In this document: in pieces, positions 52,501 to 63,755 of the stretch
Layout of the letters: each line of letters opens with the position of its first letter
Numbering within the stretch: the first letter of the stretch is position 1
Assembly: GCA_032622095.1 (NCBI GenBank)
Contig: CP136066.1
Location: forward strand, 153,351,152-153,415,151
DNA length: 64,000 nt
Direction of reading: 5' to 3'
Origin: Siphonodentalium dalli
Lineage: Eukaryota; Mollusca; Scaphopoda; Gadilida; Siphonodentaliidae
The notes under the pieces: generated by a model
What the model saw: only the letters and a program-made list of their open reading frames with translations
What the model was told of the DNA's origin: nothing
The model's database searches: none
Program-made: the position numbers and the translations under genes

Positions 52501-55500
52501 GGATGTCAACTCAAGACACTCGCTGACTATAGAATAAAATAAATAAATTTCTGGAAGAAGTATGCATATAATGTAGCATGTTATTTGATACTTTTGCCTG
52601 AAAATTGTATGAGAATATTTTGATGATGAGCATTCTATTCATTGCATTGTGGTTTGCTGGCATTGCTGCCATCCGTAAAATATTTAGTCCCATTGGGTCA
52701 TACTCAGTAGATAGTGAAAGTTGGCAGATCTTCGTTGACTAACATGTTTTATTCCACAGCAATGTCAACTTCCATTGATACTCACACTTTGGCATATTGG
52801 TAAAGTTCTTGTTATTAATTCAGGCTAAAGAAATCCCTCAAATGCTGGAAATTTGAGTACAGTCTCCCTTTAAGAAAAGGTTCATGTGCCCAGAAATGAT
52901 ATTCATTTTTTTAAATTATATTTTAGTGGAACAAGACCTTTTGCTTGTATGGTGAAAGATTGTGGCAAATCCTTCTATACACCACAGAGACTGAAAGTGC
53001 ACCATCGAACACATAATGGTGAAAGGCCATATCTCTGTGATGTTTGTGAGAAGGCCTTCACTACAGCCGGAAATTTGTCAAATCACTTGAGAACGCATAC
53101 AGGTATTAAGGGTGACCATAATTATATATTTACCCACACACATACATGAACCTGATATTGTTTCATCTTTTCTCCATGTTGTTATGATTGCCATGAGTGA
53201 ATATGGCCATAAACCATCACCACATTGCCCACCATTTTTATCTCATATTTCTTCAACTCCAAGAGGTTTCGGAAATCATCGGAGATGGTCGAATATAAAA
53301 GATCCGTACAGTAGACCATTTTATTATTCATCATGCTTGAATTTGGCAGTGTGCTAGAAGGAATCAATTGAGCAGGGACCAGCTTATCGGTTTGAAATTG
53401 GGAGAAGTCACTCCTCCCTGTTTGGTTATTATGGAGAAGTGGACTGTAATCACAGAGAAATAACAATGGATCAAGTTCAATTTACACCTCAACATTACCA
53501 TTCTATGATCCAATAAGTATTATGAAATACAAGAGGCCATTTATAATACCGTTATAATAAGTAAGTACACCATTATAATCAGTAACTACACTTCAAATAT
53601 GCTGTTTTGAAATATGCAAACTGTATACGAGAGAGAAGTCACTTCTCCCCTAAGATATAAATAGGGAGAAGTGGAACATTTTATGGAGAAGATGTCTCCC
53701 AAATCACCCTCTTGGCTGGTCCCTACAATTGATTGATTAGCCATTCCATGGATTACTGGAATGAATAATGAGAATGATAAAAAAAAATATCCTAATTTAT
53801 AATTTAAGTATGTAAATATGAGTAATAAATGGCAGATTTAACTTGGTCAAGGGTTTTGACTGCAATAAAATTCAGCGAACCCAGAGTTTGCTGAATTTCT
53901 CTTGGGGTCAAAGTCCCATAACCATATTGAAACCTCTTTTCATTTCCTATATATTTACACACACATAATATTGTCCATAGCATTATGATTGCCATGCCTA
54001 CTGAGTGAATTTTTTCAGAAACCTATAACTACATTGAGTGTGGAAACCCGACTGTCATATTCCAATAAGACAGATATCCCAGAAATTGCCAGAGATTATT
54101 GGACATTAACAATGATAAGAATGATTATTAACCATCCTTGGCAGAGTGTCAGAAAGAATCTATCATTGGGCTAACTTGTATTACAAATAGCTAAATCAAA
54201 CTGAGTCCAAGTACCATGTATGATCATCTTATGAAGCATTATACATGAACTCACCTGAAGATGAGTTTCACAGCCAATAAACTGCTCAAATCGGGTATTT
54301 TAATTATACCCCCACTTTCAGTGCCACTTTCGAAGAAAATGGGGGGTATACTGGATTGACTGCGTCTGTCCGTCCATCCATCCGTCACGCTTTCTCCGTC
54401 CGTTTGTCCGTCCGTCTGTCCGACCTCATAACTCGAACAACTATGAACCGATTTCATATAATTTTTTGTATGCAATCTCCTTATGACGGTCTCTCCGCAT
54501 GATGCTAATTGTGGTTCGGTCCGACTTTTCTTTTTCAAGTTACGCCTCTTTTTCAACTTATTTTGACTTAGAAAATTCTGTCCGACTTAATAACTTGAAC
54601 AAATAGGAACCGATTTCAAAAATTTTTGGTATACATGCTTCTCACAATACCCTCTCTACATGATGCGGCTAGGGATTGGCTCAGACTTTTTTTCGTAATA
54701 TTACACCTCATTTTCGACTTATTTTGACTTATTAATTTTGTATCAAAATTGCCTGTTCTAGCATATAAATCAAATATAGCTACTCTTGTTAGCAAAATCA
54801 GTCTTATTTGTTTATCAGCGATTTGTTCGGGACGAATGGTGGAATGTTTGCTTACATTTTTGCATAGTTCAGATGCCATGTTTTACGAAAGGGTACATCA
54901 ACTCTTGTTGAATTTTCCGATAAAAATGATTCATTCTTCAAATGGGTGTATTGGTCGAGTCATAAGATATCAATTTAAATTAGTGAAATAAGCACATAAT
55001 ATGTCATTAAAGTTTTATAAAATCCACAAAACAACGAATGGCATTTTTGATCTTGTTGTTTCTCGATATTCGCGATATTTCGTGATCTTTTACACAGCTA
55101 ACACTGTGGATTGCCAATTCATTGCTTTAAAAGATACATGGATTTAATTTTATGCAATTCACACGCTGTGTATTTTGAAATGATACAACCAATTTAAAGT
55201 CTATACTGCCTGAATATATCAGATTGAATCTCTGAAAGAAGTGCATAATATGCCTTTATTTATGAAGTATCATTACATATTTTCACATCTCTGACAGGGG
55301 AGCGTCCATTTACTTGTGATGTGGCGGGTTGTGATAAAAGCTTTGCTGAGAGATCAAGTCTCAAGAAACATAAGCTAACACATTCAGGTAAGCCACCTAC
55401 GTAAACAAAGGCGTGGGCAGTTCTTTTTGTCCACACAACAAATGTTGAAGTGATTATTAACCCTTTCATGACGGGAGCTGCGCTGTTGGAGACTTGCATA

Positions 55501-57262
55501 TATAAGATAATGCATTGGCACAGGGTTTTTCGCAAAATTTCAGGAAGCTCCTGTCACAGAAGGGTCAGCACTCCTTTTCACTATAAATTTGGCACACCCT
55601 ACAAAACACATCCCTCATCCAATCATCACCAAACTGTATGCATCTTCAGGGTGACCTCTCGATGGCAGACATTGATTTTATCGAAATCTGTTAAAAAACA
55701 TGGCTGCTAGCAGCCATCTTGGATTTTACTCTTTGCATGACTAAATCCTTCGGCACAACCTACAGGCCACATCCCTCATCCGATCATCACCAAACTTCAT
55801 AAGGATCTTTGGGATGACAGCTAGATGGAAGGTGTCCAATTTTTTTGAAATTTGTTTAAAAAATGGCCACCTGCAGCCATCTCGGATTTCAAATTTGAAC
55901 CATTGGCTGATCCTGCAGCCCACATATATTGGAGAAATGTTTGAAATTAAAATAATTTCATTTACACAATACAATCCATTTACTGAAACTTTTTGACTTG
56001 CCTTCTTTATCATTATATTGACTGCTCATCATAAAATTGTTAATGCCTCCCCAATTTGAGCTACATTGTCATTGACACTTGTATTATGAATTTTGATCAT
56101 GATCAACAATATCTTGGGCGAGTTTTAGTTCACAGCAGAATATTTGTTATGTCAGACTTCCTCATCAGTATTGTGTATGATGGCCAGTTGCAATTAATGC
56201 ATTTTCAATCCTGGTTTTTTTTAGCTCATGGTGTCCAGTTTGTATTAAAAGCCCACTTAATTTTTGAATTACCAGTTCACATTATATACAACATATTCCA
56301 TATGATATACCATTTGAAATAGGAAGCTCCAAAACATTATCAACTGATCTGGTAAAATAAAATGGAACATGTTTTTGTCCAGCTACCGATGTGTGCTTAA
56401 TTTTGATCCGCACTGTACTGTAAAGTCTATTTATTCTCAATGGAAGGGGAATAATCTCTTAGTTTGAATTCTGATGCATTCTGGGTTGACAACGGGGGAA
56501 GTCTTGGAATGAATCTAATAATCTATCACTTGGTGGACACTCCTAGGCCACAGCTGTTCTATATTTTGGTAGAATATATATATATTTTGGTTCCTCTTTC
56601 AAATGTTATATAATATGGAATATGTTGTGCATAATGTTATATGGGCATTCAAAAATTAAGTGGGCCTTTAAGACTTCTCACCAAACCATTCCATCAGTCA
56701 TAATAGCATGACGAAATGAGAAGAGAATAATTGAGATTCCATGTGTTGGTTTCATTTATTTTTATTGCCAATAGTAAATGAATTCAAGTGAATATAATCA
56801 ATATATGATATTTGCATTCACCAGTGATCATGCTGAATAATTGGCAAATAGTATGTCGAGACCTGTCATATATTTCTTTCTCCCCCCCCCCCCCCCCCCC
56901 CAATCGAGAGATTTCCTTCCCGGATGTTCATAAAGCAACTAATAAAATTGCTGTCGCTTAACATTTTTCAGGTGAACGGCCATACGCTTGTGATATCTGT
57001 GATAAGAGATTTTCCCAGAGCAGCAGTCGAATCTCACACATGAAGCGTCACGAGGCATCAGATCTGAAAGGTGAAGAACTTAACACCAGTCCGATCAGGC
57101 ACATGAAGAATCCAGAGGCCTCGGATCTCAAGAGTGAACTGATTAGGCTTGAATCACTGAATGAGGATCACCTCTCATCATGTCAAGTTGTGATCAATGA
57201 TGTGTCTGAAGGGCCAGATGTTCTTGAAGACAAAACACCAAATACTGGATTGCTTCTTTTTG
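45496..57262 (+). CDS. ZNF410: ZNF410-like C2H2 zinc-finger transcription factor, partial at 3' end
   Basis: Exons: 45496-46518 (start ATG 45600), 48416-48590, 52927-53102, 55298-55387 and 56972-57262. All have AG/GT borders and phases 1, 0+2, 1, 1, 1 that join to 550 codons with no stop. The N-terminal 306 residues are acidic, Ser/Thr/Gln-rich and without a domain. Fingers follow: YCEVNGC..H4[83 protein letters not shown] and [20 protein letters not shown]. The last five match human ZNF410 finger for finger (WPAH, QRLKV-RTHNGE, FTTAGNL-NH, FAE-SSL-KH, FSQS-SR-HM). Human ZNF410 acts as a selective CHD4 activator. The extra first finger and the missing C-terminus are noted. Confidence 0.9.
47424..47574. 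mobile_element. Family C MITE, internally deleted
   Basis: CAGTAATTCCCTAAATAATC and CGATTATTTAGGGCATTACTG, each next to TA. One inner arm is shortened to GAAAGCTCTCAGTGAGAGAG then the GGAGTCGATTA end. Confidence 0.7.
47610..48310 (+). repeat. CCGTCCGTCC-headed tandem-unit element
   Basis: Starts GATTTGGGGGTATATAGTGG with CCGTCCGTCCGTCCGT. Two and a half units of about 175-180 bp carry ACGAACGTTTCAACTCATAA, TTGATCTTTGGTATGC and CAGAGTTACGCCCCTTTTTG. It lies between ZNF410 exons 1 and 2 and ends within 110 bp of exon 2. Confidence 0.7.
48416..48590 (+). CDS. ZNF410: ZNF410-like exon: fingers 1 and 2
   Basis: [27 protein letters not shown] is a complete C2H2 finger, then [23 protein letters not shown] is the equivalent of human ZNF410 finger 1 (GCDRTFVWPAHFKYHLKTH). 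The acceptor is CTCTTTAG; the alternative AG four bases later would cause a stop. Donor GTAATT. A hAT-type element begins 110 bp downstream. Confidence 0.9.
49226..49960 (+). repeat. Two direct copies of a TATTCCGAAGGT-rich unit
   Basis: GGTTCGCTAT-CCGAAGGT and TATTCCGAAGGTTTTTGTTA, then TTCTATATTCTAAAGTATTG and GATTCTTTTTA, appear at about 49245-49385 and 49740-49890. Both lie inside the hAT-type element. Confidence 0.65.
50400..50990 (+). repeat. About 122-bp tandem array with AAGGTCA sites
   Basis: Four units with GAAATTTGATACCTA, GTGTTTTGGACGGGTCAAAT and CCTGACCTTGACCTT. It ends CCCGGACGAAGTCGGGCCCA. The reverse-oriented relative starts at 62395 (CCCGACTTCGTCCGGGC). Confidence 0.75.
52035..52400. 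repeat. Fragment of the 164-bp-unit family with a GGGTATACTGGATT start
   Basis: GTGGGTATACTGGATTACAT with CCATC-rich runs leads into CCAGTGGCCATCTTGGATTT and a later AAACATGGCCACCAGGATTT block. One to two degenerate units. Confidence 0.55.
52927..53102 (+). CDS. ZNF410: ZNF410-like exon: fingers 3 and 4
   Basis: [29 protein letters not shown], then [23 protein letters not shown]. Finger 4 has a two-residue C-x2-C, whereas the human finger has the C-x4-C form. Acceptor ATATTTTAG, donor GTATTA. Confidence 0.93.
53363..53735. mobile_element. MITE with AGGGACCAGC ends
   Basis: ATCAATTGAGCAGGGACCAGC at the left and GGCTGGTCCCTACAATTGAT at the right. Inner GGGAGAAGTCACT/AAGTCACTTCTCCC pairs are also present. 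Between ZNF410 exons 3 and 4. Confidence 0.55.
54300..54740 (-). repeat. Reverse copy of the 15.5-kb tandem-unit element
   Basis: Begins AAAATGGGGGGTATACTGG, has CGTCCGTTTGTCCGTCCG-type runs and units with CGAACAACTATGAACCGATT and CCGACTTTTC. It ends near TTATTTTGACTTATTAATTT. Confidence 0.7.
55298..55387 (+). CDS. ZNF410: ZNF410-like exon: finger 5
   Basis: A 90-bp exon encoding [31 protein letters not shown], exactly one finger plus linkers. Acceptor CTCTGACAG, donor GTAAGC. It lies only 70 bp before a family A MITE. Confidence 0.93.
55457..55566. mobile_element. Short family A MITE
   Basis: TTAA at 55457-55460 then CCCTTTCATGACGGGAGCTG; the interior is reduced to one ACTTGCATATATAAGATAAT arm; the right end CTCCTGTCACAGAAGGG has lost its TTAA. 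Confidence 0.65.
55580..55990. repeat. 164-bp-unit family, about 2.5 degenerate units
   Basis: AAACATGGCTGCTAGCAGCC and AAAATGGCCACCTGCAGCCA blocks, each preceded by GGCACA-CCTACA and CATCCCTCATCC. Confidence 0.6.
56245..56671. mobile_element. Foldback MITE with TTAA ends (family E)
   Basis: TTAA-AAGCCCACTTAATTTTTGAA at the left and TTCAAAAATTAAGTGGGCCT-TTAA at the right. Inner ATGTTATATAATATGGAATA pairs with TATTCCATATGATATA-like sequence. A half copy (AGGCCCACTTAATTTTCGAG) is at about 50205 inside the hAT element. Confidence 0.75.
56882..56901. repeat. C20 homopolymer
   Basis: Twenty consecutive C, about 70 bases before the acceptor of the last visible ZNF410 exon. Confidence 0.9.
56972..57262 (+). 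CDS. ZNF410: ZNF410-like exon: finger 6 and start of C-terminal region
   Basis: [28 protein letters not shown] is the last finger, followed by an acidic stretch ([40 protein letters not shown]). The donor is GTAATA at 57263. If this donor is used the frame continues in an exon I cannot find in the window, so the stop codon is outside or missed. Reading through would add about 29 codons before a stop. Confidence 0.85.
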
Positions 57263-57519
57263 GTAATATTGAAAAAATAATGTTACTGTCAGCAGGGATT
57301 TGGGTTGGGGTGGGGGGCTTAAAACTTTTTGACAGACATACAGGCTAGGGGTGGTGGGTGGTCCTTCAGCCGCGAAACAAGTTTTTTTACTCAGCTAAAA
57401 GAATTTTTTACATCAAAATATGTGTTATTAAATTTTACCCATAAAGCAATATAAAGTATTAAAACTAGCTTATAGCGTCTTGTACTAGCTTGCTTAGGCT
57501 TCAAAATCCAATGATGGTA

Positions 57520-59010
57520 ATGGACCAAAAAACATGGCTGCCAGCAGCCATCTTGGATTTTACTCTTTGCATGACTAAATCCTTTGGCACGGGCTACAGG
57601 TCGTACCTTTAGTCGGATCATCATAAAATTTGTCATGGATGTTAACAATGATATGTAGATGGGAACGAGTTATTTTGGGGTCATTTGGCCCAAAAAACAT
57701 GGCCACCAGCAGCAATCTTGGATTTTACTCTTTGTATGACTAAATCCTTTAGCACGGGCTGCAGGGCGTTCCTCTAGACTGATCATCATGAAATTTGTCA
57801 TGGCTGTTGAAATTGGAATGTAGATGGGAACGAGTCATTTTGGGGTCATTCGGCCAAAAAACATGGCCGCCGGCAACCATCTTGGATTTTACTCTTTGCA
57901 TGACTAAATCCTTTGGCACGGGCTACAGGTTGTACCTTTGGTCGGATCATCATAAAATTTGTCATGGATGTTAACAATGACATGTAGATGGGAACGAGTC
58001 ATTTTGGGATCATTTGGCAGAAAAACTTGGCCGCCAGCAGCCATCTTAGATTTTACTCTTTGTATGACTAAATCCTTTAGCAGGGCAACAGGTCGTACTT
58101 TTAGTCTGATCATCATGAAATTTGTCATGGCTGTTGAAATTGGAATGTAGATGGGAACGAGTCATTTTGGGGTCATTCGGATAAAAAAACAGCTAGCAGC
58201 CATCTTGGATTTCAAAATTCAATCCATTAGCACGGGCTACAGGTGGTACTGTTCGTCTGATCATCATGAAATTTGTCATGGATGTTAATATTGACATGCA
58301 GATAAGAACGAGTAATTTTGGGGTCGTTTGGCCAGAAAACATGGCCGCTGGCAGCCATCTTGGATTTTACTCTTTGCATGACTAAATCCTTTCACACAGG
58401 CTACAGATCGTACCTTTGGTCAGATCATCATGAAATTTGTCAGGGATGTTAACAATGACATGTAGATGGGAACGAATCATTTTTAGGTCATTCGGCCAAA
58501 AATCCTGGCCGCCAGCAGCCATCTTGGATTTTACTCTTTGCTTGACTAAATCCTTTGGCACGGGCTACAGGTCGTATTAGTACCTTTAGTCGGATCATCA
58601 TGAAATTTGTCATGGCTGTTGACATTGGGACATAGATAGGAAACGAGTCATTTTAGGGTCATTTGGCCTTAAAACGTGTCCACTGTCAGCCATCTTGGAT
58701 TTTACTCTTTGCATGACTAAATCCTTTGGCTCACCCTACAGTCCACTTCCCTCATCCGATCATCTCCAGACTTCATATTAATCTTGATATTGATCTTACT
58801 AGATGGAAGCTATCAAATGTTTTTGAATTTTATTGGAAAACATAGCCGCCAGCAACCATCTTGGATTTTACTTTTATATATATATCTCTTCATGTTGATA
58901 ATCTAGTATAGCTTAGATATTTCAACTTTCTGCATTCCTAATCGCTCCATTGAGTGTAATACATTAAATTATTCCCTTTTCAAGTTGAGCTACAGTGTCA
59001 TTGACACTTT
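57520..59010 (+). repeat. 164-bp tandem array, first block (about 9 units)
   Basis: ACATGGC recurs at 57533, 57698 and 57862 and equivalent positions at about 164-bp steps. Each unit holds CAGCCATCTTGGATTTTACT, CTTTGCATGACTAAATCCTT, CGGGCTACAGGTCGTACCTT and GTAGATGGGAACGAGTCATT. The block ends AAGTTGAGCTACAGTGTCAT-TGACAC. Confidence 0.85.
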
Positions 59011-59456
59011 CATTTAATATTAAGGCCATGCAAAGTAAATTTCCCATTTCTGAGTGCAAAACAGCATGCACAGGCGCATTTACATATTTTATACACAAAG
59101 CAACGAAGGCAGGATTTCGGGACTATTAGCGCATGCCTGATGAATGGGAGATTTACTTTGTATAGCTTTAACATGTAGGCCTGTGTGTATCCACATTTTC
59201 TTGCCTTTTTTGTGTGAAATTAATCGAAAATTAGTTATACTTCCATGGTTTAGCATTGAAGTATATTGTTTTATTTTTCTCTATTATTATTATTATTCTT
59301 TATTCTTCTTAGCAATTTTATAATGAGCATAGCTCAGTAAATACAAGAGATAGAAAGCTAAAACTTTGTATGTATATATATATGTATACAAACTCTAGTG
59401 CTTAGGCCTATTGAGAATCATGTCCTCACTTGACTTAAAGAGTTATCGCCCTTTAT

Positions 59457-61436
59457 TAGCTCAACTTACTTTTGTAAGTTTGAGCTATTGCCATGGTTTG
59501 GCGTCTGGCCGTGTGTCCGTCAACAAGTTCCTTTGGCGCGGGCTACAGGTCGTACCTTTGGTCTGATCTTTATGAAATTTGTCATGAATGTTGACATTGA
59601 CATGTAGATGGGAACGAGTCATTTTGGGGTCATTCGGCCAAAAAAACATGGCCGCTGGCAGCCATCTTGGATTTCAAGATTCAATCCATTGGCGCGGGCT
59701 ACAGGTCGTACTTTTCGTCTGATCATCATGAAATTTGTCATTGATGTTAATAATGACATGTAGATGGGAACGAGTTATTTTGGGGTCGTTTGGCCAAAAA
59801 ACATGGCTGCCAGCAGCCATCTTGGATTTTACTCTTTGCATGACTAAATCCTTTGGCGCGGGCTACAGGTCGTTGCGTTGGTCGGAAGTTTATGAAATTT
59901 GTCATGGATGTTAACACTGACATGTAGATGGGAACGAGTGATTTTGGAGTCGTTCGGCCAAAAAACATGGCCGCCAGCAGCCATCTTGGATTTTACTCTT
60001 TGCATGACTAAATCCTTTGGCGCGGGCTACAGGTTGTACCTTTGGTCTTATGTTTATGAAATTTGTCATGAATGTTGACATTGACATGTAGATGGGAACG
60101 AATCATTGTGGGGTCATTCGGCCAAAAAACATGGCCAGCCATCTTAGATTTCAAAATTCAATCCATTGGCGCGGGCTACAGGTCGTACTGTTCGTCTGAT
60201 CATCATGAAATTTGTCATGGATGTTAATATTGACATGTAGATGGGAACGAGTCGTTTTGGCGTTGTTCGGCCAAAAAACATGGCCGCCAGCAGCCATCTT
60301 GGATTTTACTCTTTGTATGACTAAATCCTTTGGCACGGGCTACAGGTCGTAGCTTTGATCGGAACATCATGAAATTTGTCATGGATGTTAACAATGACAT
60401 GTAGATGGGAACGAGTCATTTTGGGGTTGTTCGGCCAAAAAACATGGCCGCCAGCAGCCATCTTGGAATTTACTCTTTGTATGACTAAATCCTTTGGCGC
60501 GGGCTACAGGTCGTAGCTTTGATCGGAACATCATGAAATTTGTCATGGATGTTAACAATGACATATAGATGGGAACGAGTCATTTTGGGGTCGTTCGGCG
60601 GAAAAAAATGGCCGCCAGCAGCCATCTTGGATTTTACTCTTTGCATGACTAAATCCTTTGGCGCGGCTACAGGTCGTACCTTGGTCTAATCTTTATGAAA
60701 TTTGTAATGAATGTTGACATTGACATGTAGATGGGAATGAGTCATTTTGGGGTCATTCGGCCAAAATACATGGCCGCTGGCAGCCATCTTGGATTTCAAG
60801 ATTCAATCCATTGGCGCGGGCTACAGGTCGTACTGTTCGTCTGATCATCATGAAATTTGTCATGGATGTTAATAATGATATGTAGATGGGAATGAGTGAT
60901 TTTGGGGTCGTTCGGCCAAAAAACATGGCCGCCAGCAGCTATCTTGGATTTTACTCTTTGCATGACTAAATCCTTTATTGCGGGCTACAGGTCGTAGCTT
61001 TGGTCTGATGGTCATGAAATTTGTCATGGATGTTGACATTGACATGTAGATGGGAACGAGTAATTTTGGGGTCATTCGGCAAAAAAACATGGCTGCCAGC
61101 GGCCATCTTGGATTTCAAAATTCAATCCATTGGCGCGGTTTACAGGTCGTACTGTTCGTCTGATAATCATGAAATTTGTAGGTCGTAGCTTTGGTCAGAT
61201 CTTCATAAAATTTGTCATGGATGTTAACAATGACACGTAGATGGGAAAGAGTCCTTTTGGGGTCAATTGGCCAAAAAACATGGCCGCCAGCAGCCATCTT
61301 GTATTTTACTCTTTGCATCACTAAATCCTTTGGTGCAGGTTAGACATTTCAATTAGCACCTTTCCTATTCCTCCATTTACTGTCAACCATTAAATTATTC
61401 CCCTACCTAAGTTGAGCTACAGTGTCATTGACACTT
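59457..61436 (+). mobile_element. 164-bp tandem array, second block (about 11 units) with both ends
   Basis: Begins TAGCTCAACTTACTTTTGTA with TTTGAGCTATTGCCATGG and TGTGTCCGTCAACAA, then about eleven units, and ends AAGTTGAGCTACAGTGTCAT-TGACAC at about 61436. TAGCTCAACTT and AAGTTGAGCTA are an 11-bp inverted terminus, so the array is inside a defined element rather than a plain satellite. Confidence 0.8.
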
Positions 61437-62394
61437 TCATGTGAAAAAATGGCGTTTTCAGAACTCCGAAACTATAAGGAGTACAGCAATAAAATTTGGT
61501 CGGTAGATACATCTTGATACCCACTGAAGCATGAGCACACCAAAAACTGTGTCCCTCTTTCCTCTTCAGAGTTATCTCCCATATATAGGTCAACCTCGAA
61601 ATAGTTCAGATCGCCTGTCCTCACATAGCAAGAAAGATAGCTGGATTTAGTTTTTATGGTGGAAGTCGCCATTGTCAATATATTACACAAACATATTTTG
61701 GACAGGGTCGGACTTATATTTCTGGGTTGGGGTGGGGGCGAAATTTTTCCAAAAAAAATATTGCTGTTGATTCACACCAAACTTGATACATCGATTCCCT
61801 GGATCAAGGCATCCAGAGTTATGGCCAGAGTTATGGCCCTTCGAAATTCATATTTGTGGAATTGACTGCTTGTAGCCAGATCTCCTCCGAAACGGTCAGA
61901 ACTTGTGGCGTATATCATACACACTGTTTATTCCCACCAAATTCGATTCGTTCGATAACGCGATATAGATATTATGTTCACTGAATCCGTGTTCCTGATG
62001 CAACTACCTCGTCTCTAACCTAACCCTGTTAACCAACTATTAACAAAGAAATTGTCTATTCAAAATACACGAACTATGAACGAATGATGTACATGCTCAA
62101 ATATCATTCAACAAACTAGCCGTATCAAAGGCGCGGCTGTACCTTTCATCATTTCTTATTCAAATACTGATTCATAAGTTTCCCGGTATGCTACACACGA
62201 AACGGAGTCGACTTTTGGGGAATCCAGAGTAAAAAACGGGTCCAAATCAACATGTTCCAGAAAAGTTGTTCATTTTGTTTTCACTTTTTGAAAAAGGCTC
62301 CATTTTTTCAACATAAATTTTTGGACTTCGAAAATTATTTTTTTCTCAGTCAAGTGAAAAGAGCTGTACAACAAAATTCCGCTTATATATATAA

Positions 62395-63385
62395 CTAGAA
62401 GGTGACCCGACTTCGTCCGGGCTTTGACCTTGAATTGTCTATTTTGAAGGCCAATGTCAAGTGGGGTCACGATTTGACCCGTCCAAAACACTGCCCGAAC
62501 AAAAGTACCCGTCGAAATCCATCCGGTTTTACACGATTTGACCTTGAATTGATCATTTTGAAGGTCAAGGTCAGGTCGGGGTCACGATTTGACCCGTCCA
62601 AAACACCCAGTGGACAAAAGTAACCATATGTATAAAATTTCGTCGAAATACCATCAAAATTGGCAATTTGACCTTGAATTGACCCGATTTCAAGGCCAAG
62701 GTAACGTCGCACGGGCAAATGAATATGCTTATGAGACTCCCCATACGAAAGTACCCCCCACATACCAAGTTGCATCGAAATCCCGTGATATTCGGGCGTT
62801 TGACCTTGAAATGACCCGATTTCAAGGCCAAGGTCACATCGCACGGGCAAATTAATATGCTTATGAGACTCCCTATACGAAAGTACCCCCACATACCAAG
62901 TTTCATCGAAATCCCGTGATATTTGGGTGTTTGACCTTGAAATGACCCGATTTCAAGGTCAAGGTCACGTCGCACGGGCAAATTAATATGCTTATGAGAC
63001 TCCCCATACGAAAGTACCCCCACATACCAAGTTTCATCGAAATCCCATGATATTCGGGCGTTTGACCTTGAAATGACCCGATGTCAAGGTCACGTCTCAC
63101 GGGTAAATTAATAGGTTTATGCCACTCCCCGGCCGAAAATACACCCACATACCAAGTTTCATCGAAATCCCGTGATATTCGGGCGTTTGACCTTGAAATT
63201 ACCCGATGTCAAGGTCACGTCGCACGGGCATATTAATAGGCCCATGTCACTCCCCGGCCGAAAATACCCACACATACCAAGTTTCATCGAAATCGGCTCT
63301 GCCGTTTTTGAGTCCATCGATTACAGACAGACACACACTCAGACACACACACAGACACACCCTCAGATCTTCCAAAATATATAAT
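62395..63385 (+). repeat. 125-132-bp tandem array with ACCTTGA sites
   Basis: TTTGACCTTGAA starts at 62667, 62799, 62930, 63061 and 63186, preceded by two shorter degenerate units. Each unit has TTCAAGG-CAAGGTCAC, GTCGCACGGGCAAAT and AAGTTTCATCGAAATCCCGT. It begins GAAGGTGACCCGACTTCGTC and ends GCCGTTTTTGAGTCCATCGA then (AC)-rich CAGACACACAC. Confidence 0.85.
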
Positions 63386-63755
63386 AGATATATTTTATCT
63401 AAATATACGCCAAAAATTTGTCAATCCCCTCTCTCCTTCCTCCGGCTACCCCACCCCGCCGCGGATGGAACCTACCTCCGATTCGAACACACCCGTCTGG
63501 CTCAATCCTCTACATGGGAACCGACAGAGCACCCATCGAGTTCCAACAATCATTTCCTGAGCAGTATATTGGTATGAGTTCATCTCGGAGCCGTTGTAAA
63601 GCAAATAACTTGGATTTGAATATTTCTATGTTGAAATTCTGCAAATATGCAGTGCTAAAGAGAACCGACATTAAAGCATTCTCATTAATCTTCCGATTAT
63701 AAGTGCATTGATGTGGAGTGTTCAGGTAACATTTATATTATAATTATTAGCTTAT

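Noticed and set aside
57391-61321. Repeated frames reading [18 protein letters not shown]-like text on the minus strand
   Set aside because: They are translations of the 164-bp units; the period is not a multiple of three, and frames break in each unit.
57520-61436. Regular repeats considered as a CRISPR array
   Set aside because: The units are contiguous 164-bp near-copies without short repeats and unique spacers, in an animal genome.
62402-63577. Frames of 70-150 codons over the right-hand array
   Set aside because: Explained by the 125-132-bp repeat and flanking low-complexity sequence; no domain is seen.
63418-63702. Possible last ZNF410 exon
   Set aside because: No acidic or conserved C-terminal match and no convincing acceptor in the required phase.
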